A stretch of 64,000 bases of DNA from Pseudovibrio flavus (lineage in GTDB: Bacteria; Pseudomonadota; Alphaproteobacteria; Rhizobiales; Stappiaceae), in the NCBI RefSeq assembly GCF_009711345.1, contig NZ_SMMA01000062.1:124001-188000 (forward strand). The letters are read 5' to 3'. The first letter of the stretch is position 1. Each line of letters starts with the position of its first letter. Of the stretch, positions 27,303 through 38,400 are shown one piece after another. A program made the position numbers and the translations under genes. The notes under the pieces are model-generated. The model had not been told where the DNA came from, did not search any database, and worked only from the letters and a program-made list of their open reading frames with translations.

Positions 27303-28310
27303 ATGACATTGGACAGCGATCTTATAATTGAGCGCAGACGATTACGCAGACGGGTCAGCCTATGGCGCGTGTTGTCTTTCCTCCTTCTGGCAGTCATTCT
27401 GGTGGCGTTGCTTTGGCCAATGACCCCGTTTGCTGACGGTGAGAAGAGTAGCGCCCATATCGCCAGAATCGACATCAGCGGAACCATTGTCGAAGACCGG
27501 CGTGTGCTGGAGATGATCCGTAAGATTGGCGAGAACGACGCCGTTGAAGGTGTGATTGTCGCGGTCAACTCAAGAGGCGGCACGACAACGGGCGGCGAAG
27601 CCCTTTTCGAGGCTTTAAGGGAGCTTTCTGAAAGCAAGCCAGTTGTCTCTACCATCGGCACCGTTGGCGCCTCTGCAGGCTACCTAACAGCCATTGCCGC
27701 AGACCACGTTATTGCCCGCTATAACTCCATGACCGGTTCGATCGGTGTGTTGCTTCAATACGGTAATGCGCAGGGCCTTTTGGAGACAATCGGCGTAGAG
27801 ATGGACGCAGTTAAGAGCTCGCCGTTAAAGGCAGAGCCGAACTTCTATTCCCCTGCAAGCGATGAAGCCCGCGCCGTGCTGGAAAGCATGGTCAACGACA
27901 GCTACGAGTGGTTCGTGGCGCTGGTCGCCGAGCGCCGCAATCTTTCTGAGGAAGAAGCGCGCAAGGTTTCAAACGGGCAGGTCTACAGTGGCAACCAGGC
28001 TCTACAGAACAAATTGATCGACTCAATCGGCGGCGAAGAGGCTGCAGTTGCATGGCTTGAGACAGAACAAGGCGTTACGCCGAATCTCAAGGTTGTCGAT
28101 TGGGCGATCCGTGAAGACCGCACTAGCGGTTATTTACCATTCAGTATTGCTGGAATTACGCAGGATTCCAGTGGTAGTCTTATAGAATCTTTAGCAGCAG
28201 CAGCAAAAAACCTTGCTGGTGCAGGTGTTTCGCTTGACGGTCTGGTCTCGGTTTGGCAGGCTCCACAAGCGGCAGACCACTTCATGCGAGGGGAGGCAGA
28301 CAGTGATTAA
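27303..28310 (+). CDS. sppA: Signal peptide peptidase SppA (short, 36-kDa type)
   Basis: A 335-residue inner-membrane protease that digests leftover signal peptides. One N-terminal membrane helix (about 23-41) anchors a periplasmic S49 domain. The catalytic dyad is visible: Ser124 in [13 protein letters not shown] and Lys176 in [13 protein letters not shown], with [13 protein letters not shown] shaping the oxyanion region. The single S49 repeat marks the short type that works as an oligomer. The last 8 nt overlap the start of ihfB. Confidence 0.93.
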   Translation: MTLDSDLIIERRRLRRRVSLWRVLSFLLLAVILVALLWPMTPFADGEKSSAHIARIDISGTIVEDRRVLEMIRKIGENDAVEGVIVAVNSRGGTTTGGEALFEALRELSESKPVVSTIGTVGASAGYLTAIAADHVIARYNSMTGSIGVLLQYGNAQGLLETIGVEMDAVKSSPLKAEPNFYSPASDEARAVLESMVNDSYEWFVALVAERRNLSEEEARKVSNGQVYSGNQALQNKLIDSIGGEEAAVAWLETEQGVTPNLKVVDWAIREDRTSGYLPFSIAGITQDSSGSLIESLAAAAKNLAGAGVSLDGLVSVWQAPQAADHFMRGEADSD

Positions 28311-28599
28311 GTCAGAGTTGGTTCAAACAATCGCGGAACAGAACCCACATCTCTATCAGCGAGATGTCGAGAATATTGTAAATGCTATTCTGGACGAGAT
28401 TACCGAAGCGCTTATGCGTGGTGATCGGGTAGAGCTTCGCGGCTTTGGCGCGTTCTCTGTCAAAAATCGTCCTTCGCGTGTTGGCCGCAATCCGCGTACC
28501 GGCCAAAAAGTTGAGGTAAGCGAAAAGTACGTCCCGTTCTTCAAGACCGGCAAAGAAATGCGTGAGCGTTTGAACGACGGCGAGGATGTGGGCGAATAA
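28303..28599 (+). CDS. ihfB: Integration host factor subunit beta
   Basis: A 98-residue HU/IHF-fold protein that bends DNA as a heterodimer with IhfA. The beta-arm block [29 protein letters not shown] and the opening [16 protein letters not shown] fit the beta subunit (listed as separate stretches). The start is GTG 28303 with GGAGG upstream; a longer open frame from 28213 lies inside sppA and is not real. The overlap with sppA means coupled translation. IHF assists sigma-54 promoters, relevant to the rpoN gene in this window. Confidence 0.95.
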   Translation: MIKSELVQTIAEQNPHLYQRDVENIVNAILDEITEALMRGDRVELRGFGAFSVKNRPSRVGRNPRTGQKVEVSEKYVPFFKTGKEMRERLNDGEDVGE

Positions 28600-28626
28600 T
28601 AACAAGTCAGCCTACGGAGAATACGT

Positions 28627-28980
28627 TTGATCAGGTTCCTCAGGAATCTCGTATTGGTTCCACTTGGTGCCGTTTTGCTTGTGCTTGCGGTTGCCAATCG
28701 TCACAGTGTGCCCGTTTCACTCAACCCGTTTAATCCGGCAGACCCGGGTTTGACGTTTAACATTCCTGTCTTCTGGCTTCTGTTCGGAGCTGTGGCCGTG
28801 GGTGTTGTTCTGGGTGGTGTGATGGCATGGACCAAACAGGGTAAGTACCGCAAGGCCGCGCGTAGCAACCGCGCCAAGGCGGCTCAATTGCAGCATGAGG
28901 CTGATGAACTGCGCACAGCAGCAGCATCTGCCAAGGCACACAACGCCCTGCCAAAACCAGATACCAAGTGGGCTGCGTAA
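28627..28980 (+). CDS. LapA-domain (DUF1049) membrane protein
   Basis: A 117-residue protein with two membrane helices (about 5-24 and 45-68) separated by the short loop NRHSVPVSLNPFNP typical of LapA/DUF1049. A charged coiled-coil-like tail (KAARSNRAKAAQLQHEADEL) follows in the cytoplasm. The start is TTG with GGAGA 7 nt upstream. In E. coli LapA works with LapB in LPS assembly control. The domain is common after ihfB in proteobacteria. Function here is inferred from the family. Confidence 0.85.
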   Translation: MIRFLRNLVLVPLGAVLLVLAVANRHSVPVSLNPFNPADPGLTFNIPVFWLLFGAVAVGVVLGGVMAWTKQGKYRKAARSNRAKAAQLQHEADELRTAAASAKAHNALPKPDTKWAA

Positions 28981-29013
28981 TATTCGCCTAGCGGTATCTC
29001 CAGAGGAGTTTGA

Positions 29014-29970
29014 ATGCGCGTAATCTCAGCACATGACATTGAAGCTGTGATGAGATTTCGTGACCTGATTGAAACTCTTAGACGTGCATTTCGTACAGGT
29101 GCTCAATATCCCAAGCCACTGGAATGCGCGATAGAACGGCCAGAGGGCGAGCCGCCCTCCCGCCTGCTCGTTGAGCCCGCTTGGAACGACTTCAAAGCCC
29201 AAGGAACCTCCGAAAAGGGCTTTATAGGCACCAAAATCACAAGCCATACCCTCGGAGCCTCTCCAAGTGCCGACACACGGCAGACTGGCGTTTATCTCCT
29301 CCAATCCGGCAAAACAGGCGAGCCTCTTGCAGTTATAGACGGGCACTACCTCAATTTGTGGCGCACCGCTGCAACGTCTGCCCTCGCCTCTTTCTATCTC
29401 TCCCGCGAAGACAGCAGCAAGCTGCTTGTTATCGGCGCGAACCGTCTGGCTGCGTATCTCATCAACGCGCATGCAGATGTTCGCAGTATCAAACAGGTTC
29501 TTGTTTGGGATGAAGACCCGCTGGCTGCACAGCGGCTTGTGAAGCACATGCGCTCAACTGCCCTAGACATCAGAGTGACAGACGATCTGGCCGGTGCTGT
29601 AAGCGGCGCGGATATTATTTGCCATGCCAACGAGGCCGCTGAGCCCACTATTAAAGGCGAGTGGCTGCAGGAGGGCTGTCACTTGGATATGCCAGTTACC
29701 ACAGCAGATAGGGCTTTCCGGTGTGATGGAATTACGATGGATATGGCCCGCATCTTCGTTGGCAGCCCGCTGGAAGCTGCTGAGACAGCGGAAAGCAGGC
29801 AGGAAGGCGAACGTTCTACCCTTACGCCTGAAATAGCAGCGTACCTTGCCGAGCTTTGTCAGGGCTCCAAAGCTGGGCGGCGTTTTTATAACCAGATTAC
29901 GCTTTTTAAGTCGGCAGGCTCCCCGCTGGAGGATCTTGCTACAGCGGGGCACATTTTTCTAAGGACTTAG
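29014..29970 (+). CDS. Ornithine cyclodeaminase / mu-crystallin family protein
   Basis: A 318-residue NAD(P)-binding protein. The N-terminal half forms the dimer/substrate domain; GFIGTKITSHTLG-like residues around 75-90 match the K-containing substrate block. The Rossmann half begins near LLVIGANRLAAYLI, where the usual GxGxQA is changed to GANRLA. The middle has LWRTAATSALASFYLSR, the standard block of the family. Members include ornithine cyclodeaminase, alanine dehydrogenase and ketimine reductase, so the substrate cannot be set. The stop overlaps the convergent TRIC gene by 4 nt. Confidence 0.8.
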   Translation: MRVISAHDIEAVMRFRDLIETLRRAFRTGAQYPKPLECAIERPEGEPPSRLLVEPAWNDFKAQGTSEKGFIGTKITSHTLGASPSADTRQTGVYLLQSGKTGEPLAVIDGHYLNLWRTAATSALASFYLSREDSSKLLVIGANRLAAYLINAHADVRSIKQVLVWDEDPLAAQRLVKHMRSTALDIRVTDDLAGAVSGADIICHANEAAEPTIKGEWLQEGCHLDMPVTTADRAFRCDGITMDMARIFVGSPLEAAETAESRQEGERSTLTPEIAAYLAELCQGSKAGRRFYNQITLFKSAGSPLEDLATAGHIFLRT

Positions 29971-30596
29971 GAGTCTTTTTTCTCTTCTGGCGTTCTGTAG
30001 GTTGGCAGCGTCCAGTCGAACAGCAGCGCACCGCCACGCAGAACCAGCGCAACGCAGAAGCCAAGAATAACACCGATGTTATCGGAAAGGCCGACAGCGA
30101 CCGATGCAACATAGGTGCACGAGCCCATAAACGCCGCACTGACGTAAATGTCTCTTTGACTGAGCACAGATGGCTGACCGGCAACGATATCACGAACGAT
30201 ACCGCCAACAGTTGCCGTGCACACGCCCATCATCACCGCAACGCTATACACATCGCCCACAGACAGCGCCTTGGCAGAACCCATAACGCAGTATGCTGCA
30301 AGGCCGATGGCATCGAACCAGCGCAGTGGCTTTCCCCACGTCTCAACCCAGTGGGAGAAGTACCACATGAAGATGGTGACGACGAAACAGACGTAAATGT
30401 AGGTTTCATTCTCGACCCAAAACACCGGCACGCCCAACAACAAGTCGCGCATGGTACCGCCGCCAATACCGGTAAGGGTACAGAAGAAGAGGAAGGCAAT
30501 AAAGTCTTGGCGCAGGCGTGCTGCAACCAATCCGCCGGTGACCGCAAACACGGCGACACCGACAAGATCCAATACCTGCCAAAGGTGCTCCGGCAT
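29967..30596 (-). CDS. Trimeric intracellular cation (TRIC) channel family protein, YadS/UPF0126
   Basis: A 209-residue membrane protein made of two similar three-helix repeats plus a seventh helix. The repeated signature is seen as DLVGVAVFAVTGGLVAARL with GGGTMRDLLLG, and DAIGLAAYCVMGSAKAL with VGGIVRDIVAGQPSV. These glycine-rich kinks line the pore in known TRIC structures. Prokaryotic TRIC proteins conduct K+ and Na+; older annotation calls them glycine transporters by weak analogy. A lone gene. Confidence 0.85.
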   Translation of the reverse strand: MPEHLWQVLDLVGVAVFAVTGGLVAARLRQDFIAFLFFCTLTGIGGGTMRDLLLGVPVFWVENETYIYVCFVVTIFMWYFSHWVETWGKPLRWFDAIGLAAYCVMGSAKALSVGDVYSVAVMMGVCTATVGGIVRDIVAGQPSVLSQRDIYVSAAFMGSCTYVASVAVGLSDNIGVILGFCVALVLRGGALLFDWTLPTYRTPEEKKDS

Positions 30597-30687
30597 ATCT
30601 TTGCTCCATTCGAGTTTGCCCGCCTTTTAGGCAGATTACAGCAAAAATCAATGGAATTATCGACGCGTAACCGGAAATTTATTGCAA

Positions 30688-30720
30688 ATAAAAAGCAGAG
30701 GTTGGATGCAACCTCTGCTT
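30688..30720 (-). terminator. Rho-independent terminator after grpE
   Basis: On the minus strand a perfect 12-bp stem (AAGCAGAGGTTG with CAACCTCTGCTT) with a 4-nt loop leads into TTTTTATTT. It starts about 30 nt after the grpE stop. Confidence 0.9.
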
Positions 30721-30750
30721 CTCAAATTAACCGCGAAATAGCCGCAGAAA

Positions 30751-31383
30751 TTATGCGTCTTTGTCCAGATTAGCACCTGGTTCAGTACCTGGAGCGACCT
30801 TAGGGCCGCCTTTGGAAACGCCAACCATTGCAGGGCGCAGAACGCGGTCACCAATTACGTAACCAGCCTGAACAACCTGAACAACAGTGTTGTTTGGAAC
30901 CTCGGTGTTTGGAACTTCAAACATTGCCTGATGGAAATGCGGGTTAAACTTCTCACCTTCCGGGGTAAGGCGCTTAACGCCATGCTTTTCCAGCTGGTTG
31001 AGCAGATCACGCTCCACCATTTCAACGCCTTCGCTCAACACCTTGAGGCTGGAACCCTCCGCCTGACGCTCTTCTGCAGGAATAGCATCGATTGCGCGGT
31101 TCAGGTTATCGTTGACCACGAGCATGTCGCGGGCGAAGCTTGAAATTGCGTAGGATTTCGCATCGCGGACTTCTTTTTCAGTCCGGCGGCGCAGGTTTTC
31201 CATTTCGGCCATTACGCGCAGCATCTTATCTTTAAGGTCTGCGTTTTCGGCCATCAAAGCATCTACCGGATTTTCTGCAGCCTGCGCTTCAGCAGCTGCT
31301 GCGGCTTCAGCCTCCGGTGCATCAGCGCCCATTGGAGGAACCGGTGCATCTTCAGGGGTCGGGTTGTTACCTTGGTCGGTCAT
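30751..31383 (-). CDS. grpE: Nucleotide exchange factor GrpE
   Basis: A 210-residue cofactor that releases ADP from DnaK. After a disordered Ala/Glu/Pro-rich head (1 to about 45) comes the long coiled coil ([20 protein letters not shown]). The beta-wing domain has [15 protein letters not shown] and [20 protein letters not shown]. Start: ATG 31383 ([12 protein letters not shown]); the frame is open for 11 more codons but those are not family-like. I found no convincing sigma-32 promoter just upstream. dnaK and dnaJ are not in the window. Confidence 0.95.
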   Translation of the reverse strand: MTDQGNNPTPEDAPVPPMGADAPEAEAAAAAEAQAAENPVDALMAENADLKDKMLRVMAEMENLRRRTEKEVRDAKSYAISSFARDMLVVNDNLNRAIDAIPAEERQAEGSSLKVLSEGVEMVERDLLNQLEKHGVKRLTPEGEKFNPHFHQAMFEVPNTEVPNNTVVQVVQAGYVIGDRVLRPAMVGVSKGGPKVAPGTEPGANLDKDA

Positions 31384-31551
31384 CTTCGTCCCATTCTCTG
31401 TTAGTGCGCAAGGCACAGCTTATTGCCGTTCCGGCGCTTACTCTTGCGCACTATTTAAGCTCTGTTGCCAAAAAACGAAAGACCTTCAGTCAGTGGGTTG
31501 ACCAAAGGTCCCTTCTAGCAAAAGGATCACTCACACCTTTTCCAGAGTGGA

Positions 31552-31872
31552 TCAGGAATAAGCCTTGATCCATTCTTCGATTTCGCGCTTTGGCTTAGCG
31601 CCAACCATGGTTGCTGCTGGCTGACCATCCTTGAACAGGATCATGGTCGGAATAGAGCGCACACCATAGTTCATTGCAGACTGCTGGTTGGAATCGATGT
31701 CCAGTTTGGCAATTTTGACGTTTGCTGCCATCTCTTCGGACAGCTCTTCCAGAGAAGGCGCAATCATCTTACAAGGGCCACACCAGGTCGCCCAAAAGTC
31801 AACTACAACAGGTGTAGAGCTCTGCAGCACTTCAGCCTCAAAAGTTGCGTCGCTAACGTTTACAGTGGCCAT
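31552..31872 (-). CDS. trxA: Thioredoxin TrxA
   Basis: A 106-residue cytosolic dithiol reductant. The redox site WCGPC (Cys31 and Cys34) lies in [19 protein letters not shown], and the cis-proline loop is [12 protein letters not shown]. No signal peptide is present, so it is a cytoplasmic thioredoxin. It follows addA in the same direction with a 110-nt gap, as in many Rhizobiales. Confidence 0.96.
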   Translation of the reverse strand: MATVNVSDATFEAEVLQSSTPVVVDFWATWCGPCKMIAPSLEELSEEMAANVKIAKLDIDSNQQSAMNYGVRSIPTMILFKDGQPAATMVGAKPKREIEEWIKAYS

Positions 31873-31982
31873 TCTATTTGCCTCTCAATTAGTGCTCGGC
31901 CATTCCATATGAATGACCCGTTATTCGGGAAAGTAAGAATGCTAAGTGGCATCGTCAAGGCAATGCATTTCCAACTTTCAGA

Positions 31983-34900
31983 TCAGAACTGAAAACGGTC
32001 CATTTGCTGTGCAGAAATCTCTAATAGCTTCGGTCCAGCGGTAAAGAGCAAAAATGCACGGATGGTATGTTTGGGGTAAAGCTCTGCCAGAAGTTTGCGA
32101 TAGGTCGCGACCTGCGCCACATAAGTTTCCGATACGTCCTCAGGTCGATTCGGCACCCAACTGTTTGTTTTGTAGTCCACAATCGTGACTTCGCTCTCGG
32201 TAACCAGCAGTCTGTCGATAACACCGAAGACCTGAGCAGGGCGACCCTTGTCGTCATACAGCTCGCCTTGGATCGGCACCTCGGCCCGCCCTTCAGCAGA
32301 GAATATCTTCCTCAGAGCTTGCGAGTTCAAAATCGTGTCAACTTCACTTGTCAGCTTCTCGCGGTGCTCCGCAAAGCGTTTCGGTAGTGCTGCATCAAGA
32401 TAACGATTGATCGCACCTTCCCATTCCTCCTCTGGCATATCGGGTAGAAATTCCAGCAGGCGGTGGGTCAGCTGACCGCGCAGCAGAGGCCAGCTTTCTG
32501 TTTTTCTTGCTGCATCCAGCGCGCTAAAGGCTGATGGTTGTTCTATCCCGTCCTTTGCTTCCATCTCTTCAAAAGCTTCGGACGGCTTCAAGCGCTTCAT
32601 GCGGGCGAACGGATCAACGTTTCGCGCAGCCCAGCTTGGCGCCTTCGGAACAGCGCTGGTATCGCCAGTTTTCTTATAGGGAAGAACAGGTTCGCCCTTT
32701 TCCACGCCGCCCTTTGTCCAAACCCAGCTGGTAATTTCATCGGCCGCGTTTTTAACTTCACGAGCCTCTTCCTGAAGCCCATCGGCTACAAGCTGATACC
32801 AGCAGTCTTTATTTGGTCCGCGCTTCGGGCTCCAACCGCAAACGATGAGGCGATCTTTTGCGCGGGTGAGAGCCACATAGAGAAGGCGGCGGTATTCTTC
32901 CTGCTGCCCTTCTTTAATAGCATCAAGGGCTTGCGTGTGATGACTGGTGCGGAATTCCTTGGTTGGAAGCCAGACGAACGCCGGAGGTTTTGGTTTGTCG
33001 TCATCCCCGCCCTGCTCTAATGGCAGCATGATCGGATCATGGTGGGATGTGACCGGCGCATTGCAGCTATCAACGAGGATAACATAGGGCGCTTCCAACC
33101 CCTTGGAGCCGTGCACGGTCATGATGCGAACCATACCTTTTGAAGCATTAAGCTCGCGCTTGATCTCCGTAGGCGCTGCCTGAAGCCATGCGATGAAGCC
33201 TTCAAGACCCGGTGTGCCCGTTAGCTCATATTGAAGTGTGAGGGATAAGAATTCGTCGAGAACGTCATCGACCTCCGTTCCCATGCGCTTTCTGAATTCC
33301 AGACGGAACCCATCCGCGCCCAGAATACGGGCGAAAAACTCAAACGGCGGCACAAAGTCTGCGCGGTCGCGCCATGTCTCCAACTTGGCCTTCACATCGG
33401 CCCACAGCGGGGACAAGTCCGCCTTCTTAACCAGAGACTGCCAGAGCGTTCCTGCGCGTGGCTTTCCCGGAGGGTCCTGAGCGATTTCGAAAAGCGCATC
33501 ATCATCCAAGCCGAACAGCGGGCTTTTGAGAACCGCTGCCAAGGAGAGATCATCTTCCGGCAGAAGAATAAAACGGCTGAGAGCCACAAGATCCTTCACC
33601 GCGATATGGTCTGTCAGAACCAAGCGATCAGAACCAGCCGACGGGATATCGAGCTGCTTTAACTCGCGGTTCAGCGCCTCCACAAACGGACCGCGCTTGC
33701 GGACCAACACCAGAACATCACCCGGATTGGCGATCTGTTTATCATCCCATTCCTTGATCTGGTTCGCGATGCGGGAGGCGAGCCTTATCATCGGGTTGGA
33801 CTGGCCGATGCGGTCAACCGGCTGGGTCCAATCCTCCGGTTCCAGCGTTTCCTGCTGTTCTTCTAGCGGCCAGATTTCCACGCGTCCCGGATCATTATGG
33901 CGGATTGCCTCATGAACCGGAGCCACGTTTTCCTGCGACAGGCCTTGATAGGCTTCGGCGTTCTCAAAGACCTTATCAACCGCGCCAAGAACGTCCGGCG
34001 TTGAGCGGAACGAGAGTGTCAATTCCACGGATTCAAACGGTTTTTGTGCTTCGGTTACATGCTTTGCGAAGTGGCGGCGCATCTGCGCAAAGTATGCTGG
34101 CACCGCGCCTTGGAACGAGTAGATAGATTGCTTTTCATCGCCCACTGCAAAGATGGTACGCGCCGCGCCGCGAGCACTTTCGCCGGTAAAGAATTCTTCT
34201 GCCAGCGCGCCAATCACCTGCCACTGGCGCGGGCTGGTATCCTGCGCTTCATCCACGAGGATATGATCGAGACCCTGATCCAACTTATACTGCACCCACT
34301 GGGCGGCTTCACTGTTAGAAAGAAGCTGCGCACAGCGCACCACGAGGTCTTCAAAATCAAGAAGACCGCGCTGCATTTTCTCGCCTTCGTAATGGTTTAG
34401 CACCGCATCGGAAAGACGCAGAATCGCCTGCGTTCCCTCCAAAGTCAGCACAGAAGCACGGCGCTCCAGCAAGGCAAGCAAGCGCTCTTGTTCAGCAATC
34501 AGGCGCTCGACGACATGGGGAAATCCTGTCTGGATCTTCTTCGTGGCAAGTGTCTTGCGCGGACCTAAATCCTTAGTCAGGAAAATCGGCAGCCAAGCCG
34601 ATTGCCATGCTTGATCGCTGGTGATGGAAAGCGAGTTAAGCAGATCGCTTGCACGGTCGTTATCGGTCTTCGTTCCGGTTTTCAGCGCTTCTGCAAAGGC
34701 TTTGATCTCCTCTGAAGAGAGAGAACAACTTCTTCTGAACTCAGCTTCAAGCTGGGCAAGGTTTTCGCCCTCGGCTATTCCAAAGAGGGTGCGTAAGTCT
34801 TTGAGCGCCGCATCCAGAGAGCCCGCGCAGGCGGCCCACTGGCGGAAGGCATCGCGCTTGCCGATCAACTCCGATAGCGCCCGCTCGACGCCAGAATCTG

Positions 34901-35459
34901 GAAGCAAATCAATAAGTAACGCGAGCGACTTTCCAAGTTCGCTATCCGGTTCCATCTGTGCATGCTGCAAAACGGCGGCGCGCGCATGCGCGAGCAGGTC
35001 TGCCACCAAGCGATCATCCAAAACGGAGAAGTGACCAGCCACATTTGCTTCCAGCGGAAACTGGTGCAGAAGCGATTCACAGAAGGCGTGGATGGTTTGG
35101 ATTTTCAAACCACCCGGCGTTTCCAGTGCCTTTGCGAACAGGCGTCTGGCTCTTGCAAGCGTATTTGCATCCGGCAAGCGCCCTTCGATTGTTTCCAGCT
35201 CGGCCGCCAACTCTTCGTCGCTCATATGCGTCCATTCAGCAAGAATGTCGAAGACGCGGGTCGCCATTTCTGCGGCTGCCGCCTTGGTGAAGGTTAGGCA
35301 CAAAATGCGCGAAGCATCCGTTCCAGCCAGCAGCAGACGAATAACGCGGCGAGCAAGCACAAAGGTTTTACCAGAGCCAGCGTTGGCGCTCACCCAAGCA
35401 GAGTTTTGCGGATGCGCGGCGCGTTTTTGATCTTCAATTGTCTTTGATGGAATCTGCAT
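31983..35459 (-). CDS. addA: Double-strand break repair helicase-nuclease subunit AddA
   Basis: A 1158-residue UvrD-family helicase with a C-terminal RecB-like nuclease. Walker A ANAGSGKT is at 25-32, followed by ILCLTFTKAAAAEMATRV. Walker B is HILVDEAQDTSPRQW, and motif VI is YRRLLYVALTRAKDRLIV. The nuclease core ends with VTIVDYKTNSW. With AddB it resects double-strand breaks for RecA. The ATG overlaps the addB stop as TAATG. Length is typical. Confidence 0.95.
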   Translation of the reverse strand: MQIPSKTIEDQKRAAHPQNSAWVSANAGSGKTFVLARRVIRLLLAGTDASRILCLTFTKAAAAEMATRVFDILAEWTHMSDEELAAELETIEGRLPDANTLARARRLFAKALETPGGLKIQTIHAFCESLLHQFPLEANVAGHFSVLDDRLVADLLAHARAAVLQHAQMEPDSELGKSLALLIDLLPDSGVERALSELIGKRDAFRQWAACAGSLDAALKDLRTLFGIAEGENLAQLEAEFRRSCSLSSEEIKAFAEALKTGTKTDNDRASDLLNSLSITSDQAWQSAWLPIFLTKDLGPRKTLATKKIQTGFPHVVERLIAEQERLLALLERRASVLTLEGTQAILRLSDAVLNHYEGEKMQRGLLDFEDLVVRCAQLLSNSEAAQWVQYKLDQGLDHILVDEAQDTSPRQWQVIGALAEEFFTGESARGAARTIFAVGDEKQSIYSFQGAVPAYFAQMRRHFAKHVTEAQKPFESVELTLSFRSTPDVLGAVDKVFENAEAYQGLSQENVAPVHEAIRHNDPGRVEIWPLEEQQETLEPEDWTQPVDRIGQSNPMIRLASRIANQIKEWDDKQIANPGDVLVLVRKRGPFVEALNRELKQLDIPSAGSDRLVLTDHIAVKDLVALSRFILLPEDDLSLAAVLKSPLFGLDDDALFEIAQDPPGKPRAGTLWQSLVKKADLSPLWADVKAKLETWRDRADFVPPFEFFARILGADGFRLEFRKRMGTEVDDVLDEFLSLTLQYELTGTPGLEGFIAWLQAAPTEIKRELNASKGMVRIMTVHGSKGLEAPYVILVDSCNAPVTSHHDPIMLPLEQGGDDDKPKPPAFVWLPTKEFRTSHHTQALDAIKEGQQEEYRRLLYVALTRAKDRLIVCGWSPKRGPNKDCWYQLVADGLQEEAREVKNAADEITSWVWTKGGVEKGEPVLPYKKTGDTSAVPKAPSWAARNVDPFARMKRLKPSEAFEEMEAKDGIEQPSAFSALDAARKTESWPLLRGQLTHRLLEFLPDMPEEEWEGAINRYLDAALPKRFAEHREKLTSEVDTILNSQALRKIFSAEGRAEVPIQGELYDDKGRPAQVFGVIDRLLVTESEVTIVDYKTNSWVPNRPEDVSETYVAQVATYRKLLAELYPKHTIRAFLLFTAGPKLLEISAQQMDRFQF

Positions 35460-38400
35460 TAGTCGTCATCTCCCTCGCCGCCGAGGGACCATTCCTGTAC
35501 GCGGGCCAGATGGTCGTATGGTTCGTGCCATTGGCGCTCTTTAAGAACGCGGGCGCGGGAGAGATATCCCTTCTCCGGATTTTCATAGGCAGCGACCAGC
35601 TTCTCCAGCCGGTTCCACGCCTCTTCACCCAGATCGGCGATATCGTGATCTTTCGGCTCACGCGAATGCTCAACAAGCGCTTTGCGTCCGCCGCTAAGCT
35701 GCACGTAAAGCAACTCGGATACCGGATCTTCCGGCGGAACGTTTTCAAAGCCTGCACGGCGGATCATCGCCACTTCCAGCGGTAACTGCGGTGACAGCAA
35801 AGACTCCACCTGCGCCAAAGATGGCGGCATGCCGGTTTTGTAGTCGATTACGCGTAAAGTTCCGTCTTTCATCGCATCGATGCGGTCAGCGCGGCCAGTC
35901 AGACGGAACGAATAATCAGGCCGTTTCATTTCAGCGCCGCCAGCAACTTCCAAGAAGCGCTCGGCAATCTGGTCCTGATAACGGCGTTCAAAGGCGATAA
36001 ACTCCTTGGCGATGCGCTCAAAGCGCGGCCACCAAAGAGCGCGGATTTCAGGGAAAGCATCAAGCGGACGGAACAAGCGCCCGCCTTCTTCCAAAAGAGC
36101 GCGCTCAGCCGTCTCGTCAAACGGACCTGTCCAATTTTCCAAGAAGTTAGCCAGCGCATCGTGGATGATGGTGCCTTTATCCGCCACACCCGGTTCACCG
36201 CCGATCGGCTCCACCTCATCAAGGTTCAGCACCCTGCGAGCGTAAATGGCGTAAGGGTCGCGGATAAGCGTTTCAATAGCGGTTACAGAGAGCTGGCGCG
36301 GCCGTGCTGCCAGCGGCGGTTTCGGCTCTGGCCGCTTTGCAGGGCGCACAGCGGTTTCCATGCGGTCCAGCGCATTTGCAAGCTCAGTATAATAATTTCC
36401 GTCGTGACGCATTCTCTTTGCCACATCAGGTCCGGCAAGGGTCAAAATGCGTTGCAGCCAGCGAGAGGCCACAGTTGGTGAGCCGTCTACACGCTCTGAG
36501 CGGGACAAGATCACCTCCGGCATACCGGTCATACTGAGGAAGTCGTGGGCAGCAGAGCCGACACGGCGCTCTGGCGGCTCCAAGCCGATCTGCGTTTTCA
36601 TAGGACGGTTGAGCCACGGGCTGTTGCGGGTGCGCTGTGGCCATGTGCCTTCGTTAAGGCCGCTCAAAATTACGCGGTCGTAGTGCTGCAAGCGCGCTTC
36701 CATAGGGCCAAGCAGATGAATACGCGGGTCAGCAGGTTTGCGCGGGCGTACAGCAGAGCCGGAAATAAGCGCAGCAAAGACCGCAGGCCATTCAAGAGCG
36801 GGAATGCAAAGCCCCGTCTCGTTGGCATCAATCAGCTCGGTCAGCACCTGCGCTAGCGCTTCACCGTTTTCACCACGGAAGTATTCAGCGTTACCGCCCT
36901 CTTCTTCTGCCGTGATGCGCATCAAGCATTCGGTGTGGGCGTTAACGAGCTGCGCAATGGGAATTTCACCATGAATGGTGAGCAACTCTTCCAGCGGTGC
37001 CAAGGCCTGCTCCAGCCGCTCCAACAGATCATCAACGGCAAGCCAGTCAGCCTCAACCAGCTTTTTCCAACGCGGCGTGTGTTTGGTTTCTGCCGTTGCA
37101 CGAGCTGCAGCGACGGCTTCCTTAAGACCGGAAATGCCAGCACGAGCACGAGGGCCGCGCAGTACGCCGCGCTCCAGAGAACGGGCCGCCGCACGAACTT
37201 GCTTCAAAGAAAGACCGAAACGGGTCAGCGGGTGTTTGAGCAGCGCCAATAGGTCAACTGGCTCTAAACCGCTCAATGCCAGTTTGGCGGCCAGCAGCGC
37301 CAGTACCGTTGGCGGCGTGTGTTCCAGTGGGCGGCCAGCAGTATCGTCAACAATGATACCCCAGCGGGTCAGCTCGCTTGCCACGCGGCGGGAGAGTTTT
37401 CTGTCCGGCGTAATGAGCGCGACCTTCTTATCGTCCTCAATAGCCTCACGAAGACACAGCGCAAGCGCCAGAGCCTCTTCCGCATCACTCTTGGCCTGCA
37501 CCAGCTTTACGTCGGCAAATGCTTCCTCACGCTGCTCTTTAAGCGCAGAGTTGAAGTAGGCCTGCCAAGCGTCGGTGGTCTCTGCCGGGCGGAGCGCCTC
37601 GTTGATGATGCGGCTACGGGCGACCAGCGCTTCGTTTTTGCACTCGCCAAGCTCAACCACATCTTCACGGCGTACATTGACGTTGGTGAGCAGCTTATAA
37701 AGGCTGTGCTGCGGGTGACCGGCGATCTGGGTGTCAGATGATTTTTGCCCCAGCGCATGCCAAGCCACATCATCCATCTGGCGATCAAGGCCGGGCAAAA
37801 CAATCGCCCCCTGCTCCAACTCCAGCACCGCTTTGAGCAGCTCGGTTGTTGCGGGAACGGAACCAGTGGCACCAGCAACAATAACGGGACCACGTGGCTT
37901 CATCTGGCGCAGACGCTCAGCCTCACGGCGGATCAGTGCAGAGCGGCGGGCTTTGGGGTCCATAACGCCAAGTTGGGTAAGGAACGCAGGCCACTGCTCG
38001 GTTACGATTTTGAGGAACTCAAGTGTGACCTGCCAGTACTGGGCGTGATTATCCGGCGCGAGGCTTTCCAGCTCTTTCCAATCTGCTTCTTCCGTCTGCA
38101 CTTCATCCATAAGCGTGATGAGGTCGCCAGCCAGCCAAGCGGCATCAGCAGCAGACGCAGGAATTGCCGAGATATCGACCTTATCAGGGTCTAGCAGGTT
38201 CTGGCGCAGGTGGCCCTTCCATGCCCAGACAAGGCGGGTCATGGCAAGGCGGCGCTCCATAAGCGAGAGCGCTGGCGGCAGCGCAAGGCCATCTGGCTTC
38301 GCGCTGACGATATGCTCGTCTTCATCCACGTCGCCAAGCGGCAGAATTTTGGGAAGGAGTGTAGCGCGGGCACCCATTTGCGCCCGCAGAATATCCGGCA

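Noticed and set aside
28213-28302. Longer start for ihfB inside sppA
   Set aside because: The extra 30 residues are not part of the HU/IHF fold, and the GTG at 28303 has a clear GGAGG site.
31384-31551. Sigma-32 promoter or CIRCE element before grpE
   Set aside because: No CTTGAAA/CCATNT pair at correct spacing and no CIRCE inverted repeat were seen.
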